A stretch of 64,000 bases of DNA, from positions 1,580,751 to 1,644,750 of the forward strand of contig NW_019091398.1 of NCBI RefSeq assembly GCF_001949145.1, given 5' to 3'. Shown here one piece after another: positions 59,001 to 64,000 of the stretch (position 1 is its first letter; every line of letters begins with the position of its first letter). The notes under the pieces were generated by a model. That model worked only from the letters and a program-made list of their open reading frames with translations, was not told the DNA's origin and did not search any database. The position numbers and the translations under genes were made by a program. Origin of the DNA: Acanthaster planci (taxonomy: Eukaryota > Echinodermata > Asteroidea > Valvatida > Acanthasteridae).

Positions 59001-62000
59001 TCGAGGCGGTCAGTCTGGACGCCGAGAAGGCCAGCGGCGGATTCAGCTTTGTGTCCACACCACAGCCTCCGGGTCAGCAAGATAGTTCAGATGGACCACA
59101 GAAAGGCTCACTTGCTGGTACGGAGGTCAAGACATTTGAAAATGCAAGTGACATACCGAAGGATGTGGTAGCTGCTATTCGGTTACCAGCTAGCATTGTT
59201 GATTTCCTTCAGTCTTCTGATGGTAAGTGCTCTCCAGAGATGATGTATCCTGGATTAATTTGCACGTTCAGTTTTTCTTACGGAGTTATTTTAAGTCTGT
59301 TATTCCTTTCAAAGATAACAGCTCCAAACCTCTTCGAGCTAGTTTCATCGTCTATGCCGATGACACTTTGTTTAAGTCAGCGCGGATTAAAGGTTCCCAA
59401 GGAAAGAACGGCTCCACTCTCCGTGTTGCAGGATCGGTCGTCTCTCTCTCTCTGGAGGATATTGAGTTGGTTAACCTCACTGAACCGGTGATTATTGAGT
59501 TCAAGGTGAGATGAAGTGTCATGGGCGAGTCTTTGAAGGTTGAACGAAACAACTATTTCAAACCGGTTTGAAAGTTGGCGTGGTCAACCCTCTTATGTAG
59601 GATCATAAGTTGAATTGAACTGAATCGCGAATGAGAATCGATTTGATTTTAAATAAGTAAAAATTATAATAAATAAATGATAACTTATTTATTTCTAAAG
59701 AACAAATTATGTTCAAATGCGCTGTACACTGAAGACATTTACGTAGTGCAATGAAGACATTTAAACGTGGTTGAGCCGATTCCGTACAATACCAGCACTG
59801 ACATAACTCTTATCATTGCCTTACAGCACAGGATAGACAGATAGTCCTTGGTGATCTTGACTGATTAAAATAGTTGTTTGGGCAATTCACGAGAAGCTTT
59901 ACGCCAAGTTTTTACTTTGATATCATTTCTATCGTGTTTCCAGCACCCACCTTTTTGTTTTTGACATTTTGCTGATTTCTTTTCAACATGCTCATGCTAA
60001 GTTTCTTTACAACAACATAACAAAAGTCTTTCCATCTCTGTCACCTCTTCAGGCACCAAGCGTGAATAGAACAGAGAGGAACAGGACGACCATCCATTGT
60101 GTCTTTTGGGATTTTGACCTGAATGATCATGTTGGTGATTGGTCAACAGCCGGTTGTGCCTTGTCAGGACAGACCGATGACCGAGTGTCCTGCCATTGCA
60201 ATCATGCCACCAACTTCGCAATCCTCTTAGTATGTACTTTTGGTTTGCTCACATGTAGTTTTCTTGATGTTGGAATAAGTTAGATTTAAAGCAAAGACCC
60301 GCCTGTTAGACAACAGAACCTCCTGGGCAGTTTAAGTAACTAGGACTTTTTGTCCGATGCTACGGTATTAAGCCGTTTAAATTCCTGACACATAAAACCT
60401 TGCATTGGGAACTTTTATATATCTGTTTCTTGTTTGTTTTTGTGTTCATCTTAGGATGTAAAGGGCCAAGAACCAAAAGCAAAAGACGCTGCTCAGAGAG
60501 CACTTGATATCATCAGTCAGGTCGGCTGTGTCTTGTCAATCATAGCTCTGTCTATCACGGTGATTTTATACCTCGCTATAAGGTACGAGAAGTAATTATT
60601 TCACAAAAAGTCAAACAATCATCCCCGTAGGATTGGCGCACCATTACAAATCCTGAATATGGTGTTCAGTTATACTGCATATGCCCACATGACAATGATG
60701 TCATAGAGGTTTTCGTTCTGGATCTTTCCGTATTAAGTGATGGGATTACAGTCAATAGGGTTTGCTTACCAAGAAGTGAGTAGCTGTAGCTAAGAACTGA
60801 GAATTTAGTTGGACACAACCTGCGTAGGCCTACGCCCTACGTGTATATTTTTTGCCAAGACAAAGTACACCATTTAACCACGGTTAGCTATTCTACCATT
60901 AAAACACAGACTGATATTGCACAAACCTCACGTTTCTAAAGGAGTCTGCATTTAGAGTTTTTCTGTAGCTATTGACCTTTTGGTGCCAACTGCATGTCTT
61001 AGTTAAATAGCTCAAATTGGTTTCCTGTATCCCACAGGAAGTTACGAAGTGGCATATCTCGTCAGATTTTCATCCACTTCTGCGTCTCCCTACTGATGCT
61101 GTATATTGTGTTCCTGGCCGGTGTTGACAATGCACGGGTGAGTTTCGTTGCACTGCAGCTGTTTTGCCTCGTTTTTACAAAGAAATTAGTATTTCTCTTC
61201 GATCACTATTAATTTACTTAAAACACTCCCTGAAGTGACACAGAATGTTGAAACAAATGATGCTCAAGACCTGCACAAAATGTGTTGCTTTCTAAATAAT
61301 CAAATTTTAGGTTATGTAAGTGAATACCTCTCATCCTGCGAAGCAGCAATTTATTACCGTCTGATTTATTTCCTTAATAATGAAAAGGGATCTGGGGGTG
61401 GTTGTGTGTTTGTGGCTGCTTTACTCCACTACTTGACTCTATCCACTATGATGTGGATGGCTGTTGAAGCCAGGAACATGTATATCAGTACGGTGAAGGT
61501 GTTCCCAGAAGACAGGCCTCGGTACATGCTCAAGGCTTGCCTCATTGCTTGGGGTGAGTTTCTGTTTATTTTTTTTCCAAATACAGTGAATATTCCACAT
61601 GGTTAGGTTTTGTGGGTGGCTAAAATCGATTACTCTGTTTCCAGAGGTTATTTTATAGTCGAAGATGTCACTTTTCTCATTTTGCTGTCACTTCATTTTA
61701 TTTTCAGGATCTCCATTGATTGTGCTGATTATTACATTGGCAGCAGCCACAGATCACTATCAGAACGAGCATTAGTAAGTACAGTTTTTAGGGTTTTGAG
61801 TAGAAGAGAGTGCTGGGAGGTCGAATCTCATCATTGTATCGACCAAGTCAAATCGAATCTTCTTGTCGTATATACCCGTATATCATATCTAAAGGAGCGC
61901 TGTATGTTAAGCAAAATTTCGTTGTAAAATTCTTTCATTTTCTTGAATTTCTAGTTGTTTCCTGCGTCCTGATCTGGTGTTGTATCTCAGTCTTCTGGTC

Positions 62001-62225
62001 CCCATCGGTCTCATCCTCATCCATAACATCGTCATCTTCGTCTTGGTCATGCGTAGTCTCCTGAAGGTCAAAGAGGTATCACGCTCCCAGCAGATCTCCA
62101 AACGCCTCCAGAACGCCGTGGGTATCTCTGCCCTCATGGGACTGACCTGGTGTTTTGGGTTCCTGGCCATTGAAGGAGCAACTTTCACATTCCAACTCAT
62201 CTTCTGTGTTGCCAACTCATTACAG
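46999..62225 (+). CDS. Adhesion GPCR (YWTD-EGF-six HYR-HRM-GAIN/GPS-7TM), gene B, 3' partial
   Basis: Twenty-three exons: 46999-47098, 50400-50642, 51876-52053, 52229-52356, 52975-53229, 53392-53517, 54342-54590, 54820-55104, 55217-55465, 55594-55872, 56115-56393, 56697-56933, 57279-57392, 58054-58181, 58508-58651, 58823-59222, 59315-59505, 60053-60229, 60455-60582, 61038-61137, 61388-61553, 61708-61774 and 61955-62225. They total 4494 nt, or 1498 codons, ending in phase 0. All junctions are GT-AG except one GC donor after 55465. The exon plan is that of gene A plus five extra HYR exons. Only the TM7/tail exon is missing. It should lie past base 64000, because the last intron holds a LINE that runs off the window. 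An in-frame ATG upstream of 46999 exists, but 46999 matches the gene A start. Confidence 0.9.
47099..50399 (+). other. Gene B intron 1 (3.3 kb)
   Basis: Contains the reverse-oriented SINE at 48328-48594. I see nothing else coding or repetitive that I can support. Confidence 0.6.
48328..48594 (-). mobile_element. tRNA-derived SINE, copy 2 (gene B intron 1)
   Basis: The reverse complement matches the copy at 17766-18043 along its length. It has GGGTTAGTGTAGC (A-box-like), GGGTTCGAGTCC (B-box core), the shared GTAATGTGATGCTGATTAAT segment, and the shared 3' end with TGGCGCAAATAGCCTGAGT. Two copies in 64 kb imply a family that is common in this genome. Confidence 0.85.
50400..53517 (+). CDS. Gene B exons 2-6: YWTD beta-propeller and EGF domain
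   Basis: Five class B motifs: VYWTDIQ, MYWTDTG, LYWTDWG, LYWCDAY and IFWTDWS. The six-cysteine EGF exon is 53392-53517 ([21 protein letters not shown]). Exon lengths are the same as or within a few codons of gene A (243/178/128/255/126 against 228/178/128/252/120 nt). Protein sequence is clearly diverged from gene A in blade 1 ([15 protein letters not shown]) but almost unchanged in [14 protein letters not shown]. Confidence 0.9.
50967..51120. mobile_element. Foldback MITE with perfect 52-bp inverted arms (gene B intron 2)
   Basis: 50982-51033 and 51054-51105 are exact reverse complements, beginning CTCCAAGAGTTTGCAACGCG and meeting at GTCGAC, with a 20-base loop. Similarity continues imperfectly outward (TCACAAT.G.GCG). 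It is non-coding, and transcribed RNA would fold into a long hairpin. The perfect arms suggest a recent insertion. Confidence 0.85.
54342..56933 (+). CDS. Gene B exons 7-12: array of six HYR domains, one per exon
   Basis: Each exon is one HYR domain with phase 1 on both sides. HYR1 is 54342-54590 ([28 protein letters not shown]). HYR2 is 54820-55104 ([17 protein letters not shown]). HYR3 is 55217-55465 ([28 protein letters not shown]). HYR4 is 55594-55872 ([17 protein letters not shown]). HYR5 is 56115-56393 ([23 protein letters not shown]). HYR6 is 56697-56933 ([19 protein letters not shown]) and matches the single HYR of gene A. HYR1/3 and HYR2/4 are two alternating types, so a two-exon unit was duplicated. 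HYR folds are linked to adhesion in other proteins. Confidence 0.9.
57279..58181 (+). CDS. Gene B exons 13-14: hormone-receptor-motif-like region
   Basis: Exons 57279-57392 ([29 protein letters not shown]) and 58054-58181 ([29 protein letters not shown]). Same lengths as gene A. Here the opening CP is kept, closer to a classic HRM than CA in gene A. Intron 13 carries an inverted-repeat element. Confidence 0.72.
57419..57917. mobile_element. Inverted-repeat element with CAGTGGC(G/A)TAA ends (gene B intron 13)
   Basis: The left end CAGTGGCATAATTAAG pairs with the right end CTTAGTTACGCCACTG. The interior has several G- and C-homopolymers (GGGGGGGG, CCCCCC) and the word GGGTGCCCCCTACC. It is about 500 bp with no coding capacity. 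Ends of this kind are common among animal non-autonomous DNA transposons. Confidence 0.62.
58508..59505 (+). CDS. Gene B exons 15-17: GAIN domain
   Basis: Exons 58508-58651, 58823-59222 and 59315-59505, with lengths identical to gene A (144/400/191). They contain [42 protein letters not shown] and [14 protein letters not shown]. The last two are nearly the same as gene A. Confidence 0.9.
60053..60229 (+). CDS. Gene B exon 18: GPS motif and tethered agonist
   Basis: [18 protein letters not shown] and [18 protein letters not shown] is the presumed cleavage point, as in gene A, and TNFAILLDV would be the exposed agonist. It is 177 nt, phase 0 on both sides. Confidence 0.92.
60455..62225 (+). 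CDS. Gene B exons 19-23: TM1 to TM6 (TM7 beyond window)
   Basis: TM1 is on 60455-60582 (VISQ-like [19 protein letters not shown]). TM2 is on 61038-61137. TM3 is on 61388-61553 ([25 protein letters not shown]). TM4 is on 61708-61774. TM5-6 is on 61955-62225 ([34 protein letters not shown]). Lengths match gene A exactly (128/100/166/67/271). The donor after CAG at 62226 is GTGAAT in both genes. Confidence 0.92.
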
Positions 62226-62339
62226 GTGAATTTCAGAGTAACAAATACAACAAGTCGTCTGTTTTTGACATTATGATCATGTTGCCCATATACTCCATTC
62301 ATTCCTCAGTCCGAGCTTAATTTATTGATTGATTTACAG

Positions 62340-64000
62340 CTATATGTAAATACAAAGTTACAATAGAATTGGCTCAGCTTGAACTGGTAAAAACATTGAT
62401 TTAAATAATGACAATACATTATAATATTAATACAAAATACAAACATGAAAACATTAGCAGTAAAAACAAAATAATAATATGATTAAAAGATACAGATACA
62501 AAATACACACAATCTACATGGTGTCTACTCCCTCGTGTAATCAGAGGTTTAAACCTGTGCCACAGCTGCCAAACGAAATCTGGTTCACCAGGACAACACT
62601 AGATTGAAAAAAAAGGAATTTACAGTGCGTTTAGAGGCCCCGCCGAGTAAGCGCAGCCGTCTTTCTTAGGCAATAATTCATACAAACCGCACTCAGGATG
62701 TGACTTTTCTTTCATTGTGGCACGCACTTGTTTCACGTGTCGTTTCTAAAAGATACCTTCAATAGACGGCAGCTGAAACTCTGTGATATTTGATGCAGCT
62801 CTAATTAACCACTTTCGAAGGTATTTCCTATCCAACGCCGAAAAGTTCCCATACCAGACTGTAATGGAGAGCGTCAAAACGCTCTCGATCACTGCCTGGT
62901 AGAATCTCACCAGCACGGCGGGGTAGACACTTTTTCACACAGTGAGAAACGTGTGTCCCAACGTTGATACCCCAAAACTTCAACCCCGTTGATCGACACA
63001 TAGGATTTCACTCCTCCTTTTCCGAAACCCACAATGATATCCTTTGACTGAGATTAAAGTTCCAGATCATTGTCTGAACATCATTGCACCTAATCCTCAG
63101 TTTCCTAGCGATAGCGCTTCTCACTGGAACGAATAAGGCCAGCCACGGTCGTATCATCTGCAAATTTGACAATGAGGGTACCTTCCTTGGTCTGTAAACA
63201 ATCATAAGCGAACAATGAATACAGGCAAGTATACCATGCAAGATATGGGATGGAGGGGTACCCCCTTACCTGTCCAATCCCTAACACACTCTAGACTAAT
63301 GTTACCTAACACATCCTCCTAGAAGTATGTAAAGAATTCCTGAGATGAATCGCTCAAGCAATTTTTTGGGGTACACTTTGGCATGGGTATAATCATAATA
63401 TAATATACTTTTTTCAGGACATGTGGCACCTCACATAATAAGTGACCATTAAAATCAAAGTAAAAATTTGGCAAAGTTCAATAGCACAGTTTTTAAGCAG
63501 TCTTGCGAAATCCCAAATAGGACCGAATTACCTTAACCTCCCGAAGGTGCGACAAGTTTCGTGTCTGGTTTGCAGAAAGCAGTTGGACCGAAACGACTGT
63601 AACAATGGTTGAGTTTTTTTCTGCCGAAGTCAAGTCATCTGGCACTACTCTCTTTTCCTGGTTTTTGTACGGGACGATTCTCTGTAGGTTCCTCCATATT
63701 CTTAGTCTCCACAGTTCAGCATGTTTTTTCCACTTTTTGTTTATATTCCCTTTAGGCATACTTATTAATTTATTTAAACTGCAATCTGGAACTTGTATTG
63801 GTTTGCTTAAATATGATGACATCATTGGTCTTAAAGGCCGCGTCCCGTTCTTTCAGAGCTTGTTGTAGCGAAGAGTTAAACCACGGTTTCTCATTGGCCC
63901 GTATTGTCACCTGCTTCTCTGACAACAGCCTATAAAGTCCCAATACTACCTGAGTGGATCGATCCCTCGTCAATAAACACATCCCAGTCCGTTCAAGCAA
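62340..64000 (-). mobile_element. LINE (non-LTR retrotransposon) remnant in gene B last intron
   Basis: Read on the minus strand from the right edge, broken frames show ANEKPWFNSSLQQALKERD (63.8-63.9 kb), then LNHCYSRF (about 63.6 kb). Reverse-transcriptase IVKFADDTTVAGLI with the catalytic ADD is at about 63.15 kb, followed by the downstream WYGNFSALDRKYLRK (about 62.85 kb). An AT-rich 3' part lies at 62340-62520. Spacing between the ARF-like and FADD blocks is too short for a whole reverse transcriptase, so there is an internal deletion as well as stops. The 5' end is outside the window. Confidence 0.75.

Overview
Organism and method. The window is animal nuclear DNA: every coding unit is split by GT-AG introns. 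Dispersed (TACATG)n and CCGGTA-rich tracts, expanded HYR-domain adhesion GPCRs and very diverse transposons suggest a marine invertebrate deuterostome. An echinoderm is my first guess; a hemichordate or amphioxus is possible. Exon models were read by eye from splice sites, codon phase and protein similarity. There are no transcripts behind them.

Left third (1-26 kb). Two conserved housekeeping-type genes lie head to head. A TPD52-family gene (minus strand, five coding exons, 7765 to 536) has a second possible first coding exon at 10880-10829. SF3B6, the p14 subunit of the U2 snRNP SF3b complex (plus strand, four exons, 18799-24580), is complete at 125 residues. Between and within them are minisatellites, (TACATG)n tracts, a foldback element, a 2.6 kb inverted-repeat element containing a solo LTR and a tRNA-derived SINE, and a second inverted-repeat element with CTTCGCCCC motifs inside SF3B6 intron 1.

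Right two thirds (27-64 kb). Two tandem plus-strand adhesion GPCR genes share the same exon plan: signal peptide, YWTD (LDL-receptor class B) propeller, EGF, HYR domain(s), hormone-receptor-like motif, GAIN domain, GPS, then seven transmembrane helices. Gene A (27267-40368, 19 exons, 1122 residues) has one HYR exon. Gene B (46999-62225, 23 exons, 1498 residues in the window) has six and loses only its last exon past the window edge. All HYR exons are phase 1-1, so they can be gained or lost without breaking the frame. Some exons of the two genes are almost identical and others are clearly diverged.

Between the two GPCR genes is a 4.4 kb DNA transposon-like element (40623-45070) with roughly 85-105 bp terminal inverted repeats. 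It carries an ORF that resembles the C-terminal half of a HECT ubiquitin ligase; 576 bases of the element are unsequenced. Degraded LINEs, a second SINE copy and several small foldback elements sit in GPCR introns. A minus-strand LINE fills the last 1.7 kb and lies in the final intron of gene B.
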